Under the pieces are notes generated by a model. It ran no database searches. It was given only the letters and a program-made list of their open reading frames with translations, and was not told the origin of the DNA. Source: an uncultured Opitutia bacterium (GTDB lineage Bacteria > Verrucomicrobiota > Verrucomicrobiia > Opitutales > Opitutaceae). Taken from it: a stretch of 64,000 nt of DNA. Of the stretch, positions 1 to 8,074 are shown one piece after another (positions within the stretch are counted from its first letter, which is position 1; each line of letters begins with the position of its first letter). The stretch spans positions 1 through 64,000 of the forward strand of contig CAIQQB010000145.1 of assembly GCA_903873805.1 (NCBI GenBank). The letters are read 5' to 3'. Position numbers and translations under genes: made by a program.

Positions 1-1
1 C

Positions 2-688
2 ACCCTCAACGCCAGCCTGACCAACAACGCCGGCGGCAGCGTCGGGCTGACCAAGGCCGGCCCGGGCAACCTCACCATCGCCGGCACCACCGCCAACACC
101 TTCACCGGCAACACCAGCATCAACAGCGGCACGGTCACCCTGGCCAAGACCGACGGGATCACCGCCCTGGGCGGCAATATCTCGGTCGGCGACAACAGCG
201 GCCTGACCACCCTGCAGATGGGGGCCAACCAGCAGTTCGCCACCACCGCCAACGTCACCCTCACCGGCGCCGACTCGAACAACCAGGCGACCCTCGCCCT
301 CCAGGGCTACACCGAGACGTTCAACAACCTGACGATCACCGGCACCGCGGTGTTGGACTTCGGCAATTCCAGCACCTGCACGCCGGCCTACCTGTACCTC
401 AACGACCTGAACATCGCGCCCGGCGGCACCCTGTTGATCACCAACTGGCTCCAGTACAGCGACTTCATCCTGGTGAACAACACCGCGACCAACGCGCCAA
501 ACATCCTCGGGCAGATCGTCTTCCAGGGCTACGGCAGCGCCGCTGGCTGGACCCCCTACGACTCGAACTACAACCAGATCACGCCCATCCCCGAGCCGGC
601 CACCTACGGCGCCATTTTCCTCGGCGCCGGCCTCGCCCTCGTCGCCTTCCGCCGCTCCCGGAAGGCGCAGCCCGCCTCTGCCAGCTGA
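2..688 (+). CDS. Autotransporter-repeat protein with PEP-CTERM tail (5' truncated)
   Basis: The reading frame is already open at the window start, so only the last 228 residues are seen. They are Gly/Thr/Asn-rich and carry the passenger-type beta-strand repeat (GPGNLTIAG...NTFTGNTSINSGTVTL) typical of autotransporter-associated repeats. The end is a PEP-CTERM sorting signal: PIPEPATYG, a hydrophobic helix, then RRSRK. In this family the tail directs a secreted protein to the envelope through exosortase processing. The domain and tail calls are firm. The ligand or surface role cannot be told from this fragment. A CTGAAGG/CCTTCAG hairpin at 769-790 may end the transcript, although it has no T-run. 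Confidence 0.85.
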   Translation, partial: TLNASLTNNAGGSVGLTKAGPGNLTIAGTTANTFTGNTSINSGTVTLAKTDGITALGGNISVGDNSGLTTLQMGANQQFATTANVTLTGADSNNQATLALQGYTETFNNLTITGTAVLDFGNSSTCTPAYLYLNDLNIAPGGTLLITNWLQYSDFILVNNTATNAPNILGQIVFQGYGSAAGWTPYDSNYNQITPIPEPATYGAIFLGAGLALVAFRRSRKAQPASAS

Positions 689-894
689 GCTGGCTCGGCT
701 AAGTTTCTAGAAAAGGTCGGGAGGTTGGACCTGGAGGCGGGGTGCCCTCACCAGAGAGGGTAATGCGCCTGAAGGTTGGGGCGCCTTCAGACGCCGCCAT
801 GTGATCGGCGACTCAGCACACTGCGGGAGGCGACTTCGTCGCCGCTGACGTCAGTTTCTGATTTGCGAAACGGGTAATTTGTGCCCAACGTGGC

Positions 895-911
895 GCTCAT
901 TTCTTATGAGC
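895..911 (+). promoter_or_regulatory. Hairpin covering the purE start codon
   Basis: GCTCAT, a 5-nt loop TTCTT, and ATGAGC form a perfect 6-bp stem whose 3' arm contains the ATG of purE. It could hide the start codon in mRNA. A 6-bp palindrome can also occur by chance, so any role is inference. Confidence 0.25.
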
Positions 912-1391
912 AAACCACTGGTTGGAATCATCATGGGCAGCACCTCGGACTGGGAGACGATGCAGCATACCGCGCAGACGCTCGAATCCCTCGGCATTCC
1001 CTTCGAGAAGCGCGTCATCAGTGCGCACCGGACTCCGCATCTGATGTATGAATGGACCACGAGCGCGGAGACGCGCGGGCTGCGCATCATCATTGCCGGC
1101 GCCGGTGGCGCGGCCCACCTTGCGGGAGTGGCAGCGGCGCTGACCGCGCTGCCGGTCCTCGGCGTGCCGATGGAGTCGGCCTCCCTCAAGGGCCTCGATT
1201 CACTTCTCTCGATGGTGCAGATGCCCGGTGGTGTGCCGGTCGCGACGTTTGCCATCGGCAAGCCGGGCGCGATCAACGCCGCGCTCTTTTCCGCCGCCAT
1301 CCTTGCGGGTGACAATGTGCGGATCAAGAAGGCGCTCGACGCCTATCGCGCCGCCCAGTCCAAAAAGGTCGCCGAAGCCCAGTTGCCTTGA
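906..1391 (+). CDS. purE: N5-carboxyaminoimidazole ribonucleotide mutase PurE
   Basis: This 161-residue class I PurE moves the carboxylate of N5-CAIR to C4 in cytoplasmic purine synthesis. Family signatures in order are GSTSDWETM near the N-terminus (phosphate and active-site loop), SAHRTP, GAGGAAHLAG and GVPVATFAIG. I start at the ATG of MSKPLVG. The frame opens nine codons earlier, but those residues do not fit the family. It stands alone without purK in view and converges on the mocA/xdhC pair. Confidence 0.95.
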   Translation: MSKPLVGIIMGSTSDWETMQHTAQTLESLGIPFEKRVISAHRTPHLMYEWTTSAETRGLRIIIAGAGGAAHLAGVAAALTALPVLGVPMESASLKGLDSLLSMVQMPGGVPVATFAIGKPGAINAALFSAAILAGDNVRIKKALDAYRAAQSKKVAEAQLP

Positions 1392-1408
1392 TCGGGCCCG
1401 GGCGGCGG

Positions 1409-2023
1409 TCAGCCGCCGCCCGACTCCAGGCCGGGTTGCCAGCGGGCGAAGTCGGCCGGTGTGTCCAGATCGAGCGCCAGCTCGGGCAGGTCGACCGGCG
1501 TTACGTCGACCGCGCACCGGCTGAGCAGCGTCCGGGCTCCCGCGTCGCCTTCGAGCGCGGCCAGCGTGGCGAAATGCCGGCGCAAAAAAAGCGCCGGGAC
1601 GCCGGCATGGCCGTCATAACGGGCGGCGGCGATGGAGCGGCCCGAAGACCGTTGGGCCGCGACCAGCTGCCCAATTACCCCGGCGGAAAAGGCGGGCTGA
1701 TCCACCAGCGCCACCAACACTGCGTCGAGCGCGCGGGAAAAACTCTGCAGCGTCTGCAGCCCGGTGCGCAGCGACGACGCCATGCCTTCGGTCCAGGTCG
1801 GGTTTTCCGCGATGAACACGGGTAGCCGGGCCAGCAGCGGGCGGATCTTCTCCGCGTTCGCGCCGAGCACCACGACCACCGGCCACGCCGCTGACGCCAG
1901 CGCGACCTTCACCGCGCGCACGACGAGCGGCTGACCACCGACCTCGATCAACTGCTTCGGCCTTCCCATCCGCACCGACGCACCGGCGGCGAGCAGCACC
2001 AAGCCGAAACGGAATGGCTGCAT
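1409..2023 (-). CDS. MocA/MobA-like nucleotidyltransferase
   Basis: A 204-residue NTP-transferase fold protein. The N-terminus has the nucleotide-binding signature LLAAGASVRMGRPKQL, and the middle carries the metal-site region VALVDQP. Relatives transfer CMP or GMP to molybdopterin to make a dinucleotide cofactor for molybdenum hydroxylases. It lies just downstream of xdhC on the same strand, the usual pairing for that job. The start is ambiguous: MQPFRFG at 2023 matches the family, while an upstream in-frame ATG at 2071 would add residues encoded by a heptanucleotide repeat. Confidence 0.8.
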   Translation of the reverse strand: MQPFRFGLVLLAAGASVRMGRPKQLIEVGGQPLVVRAVKVALASAAWPVVVVLGANAEKIRPLLARLPVFIAENPTWTEGMASSLRTGLQTLQSFSRALDAVLVALVDQPAFSAGVIGQLVAAQRSSGRSIAAARYDGHAGVPALFLRRHFATLAALEGDAGARTLLSRCAVDVTPVDLPELALDLDTPADFARWQPGLESGGG

Positions 2024-2030
2024 TCCGCCT

Positions 2031-2065
2031 CCTGACTCCTGACTTCTGACTCCTGTCTCCTTAGT
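2031..2065. repeat. Heptanucleotide array at the xdhC/mocA junction
   Basis: Five 7-base units read on the plus strand as CCTGACT, CCTGACT, TCTGACT, CCTGTCT, CCTTAGT. The array runs across the xdhC stop codon and fills the leader of the downstream nucleotidyltransferase gene. It belongs to the same kind of imperfect heptamer arrays as those in the urease cluster. Confidence 0.7.
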
Positions 2066-3152
2066 CTCCATGGATCGTCCCGCTCCTTTCCCGGAGCGGA
2101 CGGCCGTCGCGGCCCGAGCGCACGGCGGTGATTTCGGCGAGGATGGCCAGCGCGACGGATTCGGGGCTGGTCGCGCCCAGATCGAGCCCCACCGGGGCGT
2201 GCAGCCGCGCCCGCATCTCGGGCGTGGCTGTGAACCCGTCGGCGGCGAGGTCGGCGAGGATCTTCCCGGCGCGCTGTCGCGGACCCAGCAGCCCGAGGTA
2301 GGCCAGCGGCAGCGGCAGGAGGGCGCGCAGCAGCGGCCGGTCATGCACGTAGTGATGGGTCATCACCACGGCCGCCGTGCGCTCGTCGGCGGCGAAGCGG
2401 GCGGCCAGCTCGGCCGGAGCCCCGGCTGTCACGGAGGCTGCGGCGGGAAACCTTTCCGGCGTGGCGTAGGCCGGACGCGGGTCGAGCACCTCCACCAAAT
2501 ACCCGAGGCCGGCGGCCAGCTCACAGAGCGGCTGGGCGTCGTTGCCGGCTCCGAAGATCAGCAGCCGCTCGGGGCGGGGCATGTATTCAAAAAAGACCCA
2601 AGGCTGTCCCGGCAGGCCGTCCACCTGCGCTTGCTGGGAACACTTCCCGGCCAGGGCGGCGCGCAGTCCGGCGGCCAAGGCCGAACCGTCGCCGTGCGCC
2701 CAGGTCCGTCCGTCCGCGGTCAGCGCGGCGCGCGTGCCGAGCGCGGCCGGGCTACCGGCCTGAAACACGACCGCCGTGGCGGCGTCCACGCGGCGTTCGA
2801 ACGCGCCTTGCAGGCACTCCGCCCAGCCTGCTCCGTCCGTCAGCCGCTCAATGACGAGGTCGACGACGCCGTGGCAGCCCAGGCCGACGCCCCAGACCAG
2901 ATCGTTTTCCGCCGTGGTGTCATAGGTGACGGCCTGGGCCAAGCCGGATCGGACAACCTTTTCGCCGCGCAGCAAGACATCATCCTCGAGGCAGCCGCCG
3001 CTGATGGAACCGGTCCGGGTTCCGCCGCCCAGCAGCAGCCGCGCTCCGGGCCGGCGGTAGGAGGAGCCGCCCACCCGGCAGAGGGTGGCGAGTCCCGCCG
3101 GGGCCGGATCGGGGCGGGAGAGGCGCGCGAGAATGGAGTGGAGTTCCTTCAT
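2061..3152 (-). CDS. xdhC: XdhC/CoxI family molybdenum-enzyme maturation factor
   Basis: A 363-residue protein with both parts of the XdhC family. The N-terminal domain has GGSSYRRPGARLLL and GSISGGCLEDDV. The C-terminal Rossmann-like domain begins RLLIFGAGNDAQPL and includes YLGLLGPRQRAGKIL. Members bind the molybdenum cofactor and add the terminal sulfur before insertion into xanthine dehydrogenase-type enzymes. The start is the ATG of MKELHSIL; the frame runs open upstream but is unlike the family. A mocA-like gene follows. No molybdenum hydroxylase is in this window, so the client enzyme must lie elsewhere. Confidence 0.9.
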   Translation of the reverse strand: MKELHSILARLSRPDPAPAGLATLCRVGGSSYRRPGARLLLGGGTRTGSISGGCLEDDVLLRGEKVVRSGLAQAVTYDTTAENDLVWGVGLGCHGVVDLVIERLTDGAGWAECLQGAFERRVDAATAVVFQAGSPAALGTRAALTADGRTWAHGDGSALAAGLRAALAGKCSQQAQVDGLPGQPWVFFEYMPRPERLLIFGAGNDAQPLCELAAGLGYLVEVLDPRPAYATPERFPAAASVTAGAPAELAARFAADERTAAVVMTHHYVHDRPLLRALLPLPLAYLGLLGPRQRAGKILADLAADGFTATPEMRARLHAPVGLDLGATSPESVALAILAEITAVRSGRDGRPLRERSGTIHGD

Positions 3153-3296
3153 GCTGTCTGCACGGACGTGGAGTGCCGGAGCGGTGGCATCACAAGGCAG
3201 CAAGGAGGAAATGGGCCGGGACCGCAAGCAGGGGCCGGCGCGGGCTGATCCGTTGGCTGTAAAAGTGGGTTGCGCATTCGCCGAAAAGACGAGGAG

Positions 3297-4121
3297 ATGC
3301 CGGAACTCACCTACATGTCCTGGCTGAAGAAAATCGAACGCGCCCTGGGCTGGCTGGCCATTCCCGACCTTACGCTCTATCTGGTCGTGGGCCAGGCCGC
3401 CGTCTTTCTTGCCATCCTGATGGGGGTGGTGCAGTCGGACGTCTTTGTCCTGGTGCCCCAATGGGTGCTGCAGGGCGAACCGTGGCGGCTGGTGACCTTT
3501 CTCCTATGTCCGCCCCCGACGAGTGTCCTCTTCATCGTCTTTGCCTGGTGGATGTTCTACCTCATGGGCACCTCCCTGGAAAAATATTGGGGCACGTTCC
3601 GCTACAATCTCTTTCTGCTCGTCGGATACCTGCTGACCGTGGGGGTTGGTTTTTTCCACCCGGAACTGCCGGTCACCAACACCTTTTTGGCTGGCACGGT
3701 GTTTCTGGCCTTCGCCCATCTCAACCCCGACTTTGAACTGGCGATTTTTTTCATCCTGCCGGTGCGGATCAAGTGGCTGGCGCTGCTCACCTGGATCGGT
3801 TATGGGTATGCTCTCGTGCGGTACGGCTGGCCGACCCGGCTGGCAGTGCTGGCCGCGACCGGCAATTTTCTGTTGTTTTTCAGCCGTGACCTTGTGCTCA
3901 CGGCACGGATGCGGGGGCGGCGCATGAAGGAACAGGCGGAAACTTTTGCCCGTGCGGGGGAGCCGCGCCATCGCTGCCGGGTCTGCGGGAAGACTGATCT
4001 GACCCATCCGGAGCTTGATTTTCGCTACTGTTCCAAATGCGCCGGCGACGAGTGCTACTGCCCTGAGCACATTTTTCAACACGAACACGTGCTGAGCGCC
4101 GATGCCGACCCGAAAAAGTAA
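3297..4121 (+). CDS. Rhomboid-like membrane protein with C-terminal zinc ribbon
   Basis: A 274-residue protein with about six hydrophobic segments spread over roughly residues 20-210, arranged as in the rhomboid superfamily (PWRLVTFLL, then WWMFYLMGTSLEKYWG). The position where active rhomboids carry GxSG reads FLAGTVF, so no catalytic serine is visible. A soluble tail follows with CRVCGK, YCSKC and CYCPEH, a likely zinc ribbon. The start is uncertain: ATG at 3297 directly follows GAGGAG, while a TTG at 3270 adds nine residues. The 3' end overlaps prmB by 20 bases, implying coupled expression. I infer a non-proteolytic rhomboid relative. Confidence 0.7.
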   Translation: MPELTYMSWLKKIERALGWLAIPDLTLYLVVGQAAVFLAILMGVVQSDVFVLVPQWVLQGEPWRLVTFLLCPPPTSVLFIVFAWWMFYLMGTSLEKYWGTFRYNLFLLVGYLLTVGVGFFHPELPVTNTFLAGTVFLAFAHLNPDFELAIFFILPVRIKWLALLTWIGYGYALVRYGWPTRLAVLAATGNFLLFFSRDLVLTARMRGRRMKEQAETFARAGEPRHRCRVCGKTDLTHPELDFRYCSKCAGDECYCPEHIFQHEHVLSADADPKK

Positions 4122-5031
4122 ACGGGTTGTCCAGGCCGCCCCTCCCGACTCCGCCCAGCTGGCCACGCTGGGTGCATGGTTGGAGTGGGCCGAGGCGGCT
4201 TATGACCGGGCCGGAATTGCGCTCGGCCAGGTGGCGGCGACGGCGCACGACGAGGCGCTGTACCTGCTGCTGCATGCACTCGGACTGCCGCTCGACAGCG
4301 ACGCACGGGTGCTTGATCGGAAGCTGACAGCCGCCGAGCGCATCGCCGTCAGTGAGATGTTGCACCGGCGAATCCATGATCGCGTGCCGGCCGCCTACCT
4401 CACGCGCGAGGCGTGGCTGGATGGCGAGCGGTTTTACGTCGACGAACGCGTGCTCATCCCGCGCAGCTATTTTGTGGAGATCATCCCGACCCTCGACGCC
4501 CTGTTGCCCGACGGGGTGAAGGTGCGGCGCGCGGCGGACGTCTGCACCGGCTCCGGCTGCCTGGCCATCCTGCTTGCGCGGCAGTTTCCGGCGGCGAAGG
4601 TGGACGCGATCGACCTCTCAGCCGACGCCCTCGCGGTGGCGCGGATCAATGTGCGCGCGCACCGGCTCGGCCGCCACGTCGTCCTGCACCGGGGCGACGT
4701 GTTCGCCGGCGTGCCGGTGGCGGCGTATGATCTCATCATCAGCAACCCGCCCTATGAGCCGAGCGGACATTGCGACCAGCTCGCACCGGAATTCAAGCAG
4801 GAGCCGCGGCTGGCGCTCGACGGCGGCGCGGACGGCCTCGGCATCATCCGCCGGCTGTTCGATCAGGCGCGGGACCGGCTCGCTCCGCACGGGCTGCTGC
4901 TCATCGAGGCAGGCGGATTGCGCCGCGCGATGGAACGCGAGTTCAAATCGCTCCGGTTGCAGTGGCTCCCGACCGCCGATGGCACCGACTGCGTGTGCCT
5001 CGTCCGCGCTGAGCAGCTGAGGGGAATGTAG
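4102..5031 (+). CDS. prmB: Ribosomal protein L3 glutamine methyltransferase (PrmB/HemK family)
   Basis: A 309-residue class I methyltransferase. The N-terminal helical half contains ...YLTREAWLDGERFYVDERVLIPRSY, which resembles PrmB more than PrmC. Then come the SAM-binding loop DVCTGSGCLAI and the glutamine-binding NPPY motif in ISNPPYEPSGH. It N5-methylates a glutamine, in PrmB that of ribosomal protein L3, in the cytoplasm. It starts inside the preceding rhomboid-like gene. PrmC is the main alternative. Confidence 0.88.
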   Translation: MPTRKSKRVVQAAPPDSAQLATLGAWLEWAEAAYDRAGIALGQVAATAHDEALYLLLHALGLPLDSDARVLDRKLTAAERIAVSEMLHRRIHDRVPAAYLTREAWLDGERFYVDERVLIPRSYFVEIIPTLDALLPDGVKVRRAADVCTGSGCLAILLARQFPAAKVDAIDLSADALAVARINVRAHRLGRHVVLHRGDVFAGVPVAAYDLIISNPPYEPSGHCDQLAPEFKQEPRLALDGGADGLGIIRRLFDQARDRLAPHGLLLIEAGGLRRAMEREFKSLRLQWLPTADGTDCVCLVRAEQLRGM

Positions 5032-5069
5032 GCGGGGTGCCCACACCCCACTGGCCTGCCTCCGAAGAA

Positions 5070-5158
5070 TCTTTCTCGTTCTCTTAATCTTTCTCATTCT
5101 CCGGATTGAAGGTCCGATAAAACATTCACCGGGAGAAAGATTAAGAGAACGAGAAAGA
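5070..5158. repeat. 26-bp perfect inverted repeat between convergent genes
   Basis: Arms at 5070-5095 and 5133-5158 are perfect reverse complements over 26 bases, separated by 37 bases. The arms are pyrimidine-rich (TCTTTCTCGTTCTC...) on the left and purine-rich on the right, and each is itself made of short iterated units. The element sits between the convergent ends of prmB and the DUF45 peptidase gene, where a transcript from either side would form a long stem. Confidence 0.85.
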
Positions 5159-5218
5159 GTAAGATTGTCAGGGTGGATCGGCTGGCGTCTCTCGCGGATT
5201 GAGGACACCCCGCCCAGT

Positions 5219-5971
5219 TCACAATCCCACCAGGCTGCCGTGCCGCTTGAGCCAGCGTTCGGATTCGCGCCAGGTTGGGCACACCTCCCCGACGCGGGCC
5301 CAGAAGCGGTCCGAGTGGTTCATTTCCCGCAGGTGCATCAGCTCATGGTAAATGATGTAATCGCGCACCGTGTCCGGGGTCTGCACGAGTCGCCAGTTGA
5401 GCGAAATCGTGCCGGTAGCCGAGCAGGAGCCCCAGCGCGAACGCTGGTTGCGAACGGTGATTTGTTTCACGTCCGCGCCGGTTTCGGCCGCCAGCTCCCA
5501 CGTGCGGGCGGGCAGCTCGACCCGAGCCCGGCGCGCAAAATGGGCCTCGAGGGTGGGCCGCAGGTCGCCGTCGAGGCGGGATACGCGAAACACATCCGCC
5601 GCCAGGCTCACGAACGGCGGACCGGCTTGGGTCGCCACGCGGATCTCCGCGAGCTCGCCGCGCCAGAGGACGCGGGTGCCGGGCGCCCACACCTCGGCGG
5701 CGCGCGGTCGGCGGCGCTGCCGTTCGCGGGCGCGCTCCAGCCAGTCGTGGTTCTGCGCGACAAACGCCTCCGCCTCGCGCACCGAGCCGCGCGCCGGCAC
5801 CGTGGCCACCGCGACGCCGTCGCGCCGCAGCGTGAGCCGGTAGCGCCGGGCCTTGGCGCTGCGTTCGAACACGACGGCGGGCCGGACCGGGGCGGGCGCG
5901 AGCGGTCCGGCGGCCGTCCCGCCGGGTCCGGCCATGGTCCCGAAAAAATCCTGCTGTTCGACGCCGCTCAT
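5219..5971 (-). CDS. YgjP-like (DUF45) zinc metallopeptidase
   Basis: A 250-residue cytoplasmic protein with the DUF45 layout. A long N-terminal beta-rich part contains RNQRSRWGSCSATGTISLNWRL, which in this family precedes the zinc site. The metal motif is HELMH at residues 209-213, followed by MNHSDRFW with a third histidine at 219. Substrates are unknown for most members. The phosphoesterase gene lies ten bases upstream on the same strand and is probably cotranscribed. Confidence 0.88.
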   Translation of the reverse strand: MSGVEQQDFFGTMAGPGGTAAGPLAPAPVRPAVVFERSAKARRYRLTLRRDGVAVATVPARGSVREAEAFVAQNHDWLERARERQRRRPRAAEVWAPGTRVLWRGELAEIRVATQAGPPFVSLAADVFRVSRLDGDLRPTLEAHFARRARVELPARTWELAAETGADVKQITVRNQRSRWGSCSATGTISLNWRLVQTPDTVRDYIIYHELMHLREMNHSDRFWARVGEVCPTWRESERWLKRHGSLVGL

Positions 5972-5980
5972 CGTTGGCGG

Positions 5981-6415
5981 CTAAATTCGCACAAGATCCC
6001 AGTCCGTCAACTTTCCATCGGCGACCGTCAGCCAGGCGTAGCTGGGCGGCTGGCCGCGCGGCCGGGAGATGCAGCCAGGGTTAAGCCAGCGCACGCCACC
6101 GACGACCTCGTCGCGCGGCACGTGGGTGTGACCGTGCAGCACCACGGGAAAGCCCTTCGGCGGCACGCGCGGCGGGATGTGGGTCAGATAGAACTTTACC
6201 CCGGCCCGCTCGAGCTCCAGCGCGAGGGGCCAGCCGGAGTGCGAGTCGCAGTTGCCGATCACCGCCTGCACCGGCACCCCGAGCTGCTCAAACGCCCAGA
6301 GGGTCTCCGGTGTGCCGACGTCGCCCAGGTGCCAGATTTCGTCGGCCCCGCGCAGGCGTTCCGGCAGGGCCGGCGGATAACGGTCGTGCGTGTCGGAAAT
6401 CACGGCGATGCGCAT
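5981..6415 (-). CDS. YfcE/MJ0936-type metallophosphoesterase
   Basis: A compact 144-residue calcineurin-like phosphoesterase. Metal-binding motifs appear in order: DTH at residues 8-10, GDVG, GNCDSH and HGHTH. The length fits the YfcE family of broad phosphodiesterases. The start is the ATG of MRIAVISDTH. It is divergent from the lactonase gene and lies just ahead of the DUF45 peptidase gene. The physiological substrate is unknown. Confidence 0.9.
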   Translation of the reverse strand: MRIAVISDTHDRYPPALPERLRGADEIWHLGDVGTPETLWAFEQLGVPVQAVIGNCDSHSGWPLALELERAGVKFYLTHIPPRVPPKGFPVVLHGHTHVPRDEVVGGVRWLNPGCISRPRGQPPSYAWLTVADGKLTDWDLVRI

Positions 6416-6502
6416 GGGTGGGTTTGAGCTAGAGCCGTGCCGCGGATTCTGGCAACGTCTGACTGCCCGCTCCGCCCTGCCGGGCATCCACCCCGCCGAA
6501 CC

Positions 6503-7933
6503 ATGAAGCTGCCCCGTTTTTCCCTGCTTGTTCTGTTCGCCGCCGCCGCGGCCTCCGCCCTCGCCGCCGATATGCCCGCCCCCGTCACGCCGGCCACGGT
6601 CACTCCCGTGAATGACTTTTACGTCTATTTCGGGACGCACCGCGCCGGCGCCGGACTGGGCCTCTCGCTGGCGCATTTCAACTCCGACACCGGCGTGCTC
6701 ACCGTGCCGAAGTTTGAGGTCCAGTCCTCCGCGCCCGCCTATTTCGTCATCGGGCCGGACGGAAAACACCTCTACACCTGCAATTCCGGCGACACCTTTC
6801 TGGGGCAGCCGGGCGGCGGGGTGAGCGCGTTCGGGATCGACTCCGCCACCGGCCACCTCACGGCGCTCAACACGCGGCCGGCCGGCGGGGAGGACACCAG
6901 TTACATCAGCCTCGACCGCACCGGCCGGTTTGCCCTTGTCGCCAACTACAAGGGCGGAAATGTGGCCGTGTTTGCGCTCCAGACCGACGGCTCGCTGGGC
7001 GAGCGGACCGCCTTCGTGCAGCACACCGGCAGCAGCGTGGACCCCGTGCGCCAGACGCACGCCTTCGCGCACTCGATCATCACCGATCCGACCAACCGGT
7101 TCGCGATCGTCGCCGACCTCGGTCTCGACAAGGTCTTCGTTTACCATTTCGACGAGAAGACGGGCGCACTGACGCCCAACCAGCCCGCTTTTGTCAGCGT
7201 CAAACCCGGCTCCGGCCCGCGGCATCCGGTGTTTCATCCCAATGGGAGAATCGTCTATGTCATCAGCGAAATCGCGAGCACGGTGACGGCCTTCCATTGG
7301 GATTCCGCCCAAGGCTCGCTCGACGAATTTCAGGTCATTTCTGCTTTGCCAGCCGACTTCAAGGGCACGAGCGCCTGCGCCGAGATCGCCATCCATCCCA
7401 ACGGGAAGTTTCTTTATGCCTCGAACCGCGGCCACGACAGCCTTGCGGTTTTCGCGATTGGCGCCCGGGATGGTCGCCTCAGTCTGGTGCAGCACGCACC
7501 CAGTGGCGGACAGACCCCGCGCAACTTCGCCTTCGACCCGACGGGCCAATGGATCGTCGCCACCAACCACGGCAGCAACAATGCCGTCGTTTTTCGGGTG
7601 GACGCCACCACCGGCAAACTCACCCAGCTGGGTGAGCCGGTCAGCGTGCCTTATCCTTTCTGCGAACGGTTTTTGCCGGAGGGAGATACCATCTCAGTAT
7701 CTGGCCAAGTTCTGCACCCAGGACTGTTCAGATATATACCGAACTTGACGCTCGGTGACGCGATTAAGGCAGCAGGTGGCTTTATCCAATATCCCTTCTC
7801 CAAAAGAATCCGGATCAGGCGAATCAACAATAAAGGAGGAATGGATATACTGACGGTAAATATCCTTGATGCAAAGGGAGCAGAATTCCCATTGAAAATC
7901 GGCGACGTGATTTCCATCCCAGAGGAGGCCTAA
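6503..7933 (+). CDS. Secreted lactonase-family beta-propeller fused to an SLBB domain
   Basis: A 476-residue protein in two dissimilar parts. Residues 1-24 are a signal peptide (LLVLFAAAAASALAA). Residues about 35-390 are a seven-bladed propeller of the 6-phosphogluconolactonase-like family (YVYFGTHRAGAGLGLS, GPRHPVFHPNGRIVYV, PNGKFLYASNRG). From residue 394 (7682) the text becomes a single SLBB domain: VSGQVLHPGLFRY, LTLGDAIKAAGGF, PLKIGDVISIPEEA. SLBB domains normally occur in polysaccharide export proteins. The fused segment is clearly richer in A+T and uses AGA, AGG and ATA codons rare in neighbouring genes. I infer a recombination that replaced the natural C-terminus. Start chosen at MKLPRF with its signal peptide; a GTG lies 22 codons earlier. 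Confidence 0.8.
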   Translation: MKLPRFSLLVLFAAAAASALAADMPAPVTPATVTPVNDFYVYFGTHRAGAGLGLSLAHFNSDTGVLTVPKFEVQSSAPAYFVIGPDGKHLYTCNSGDTFLGQPGGGVSAFGIDSATGHLTALNTRPAGGEDTSYISLDRTGRFALVANYKGGNVAVFALQTDGSLGERTAFVQHTGSSVDPVRQTHAFAHSIITDPTNRFAIVADLGLDKVFVYHFDEKTGALTPNQPAFVSVKPGSGPRHPVFHPNGRIVYVISEIASTVTAFHWDSAQGSLDEFQVISALPADFKGTSACAEIAIHPNGKFLYASNRGHDSLAVFAIGARDGRLSLVQHAPSGGQTPRNFAFDPTGQWIVATNHGSNNAVVFRVDATTGKLTQLGEPVSVPYPFCERFLPEGDTISVSGQVLHPGLFRYIPNLTLGDAIKAAGGFIQYPFSKRIRIRRINNKGGMDILTVNILDAKGAEFPLKIGDVISIPEEA

Positions 7934-8042
7934 GCTCGGCCCGGGCTGGCAACACTGCAAAGGTCGTCGTCGTCACTTCCCGCTGGGCGCCCCGTCGCTC
8001 GCGCTTGACCACCGAGCAGCCCGTCAGAATCCGCGCTTGCCC

Positions 8043-8069
8043 CACGAACATGTCAACTATTGGTTGACA
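8043..8069. repeat. 27-bp repeat, left copy, with palindrome
   Basis: This copy is identical at 26 of 27 positions to 8449-8475. Its last 19 bases, TGTCAACTATTGGTTGACA, form a perfect palindrome with 7-base arms and a 5-base centre. It ends six bases before the ATG of the HTH gene, so a protein bound here would block expression of that gene. Confidence 0.85.
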
Positions 8070-8074
8070 GGACT

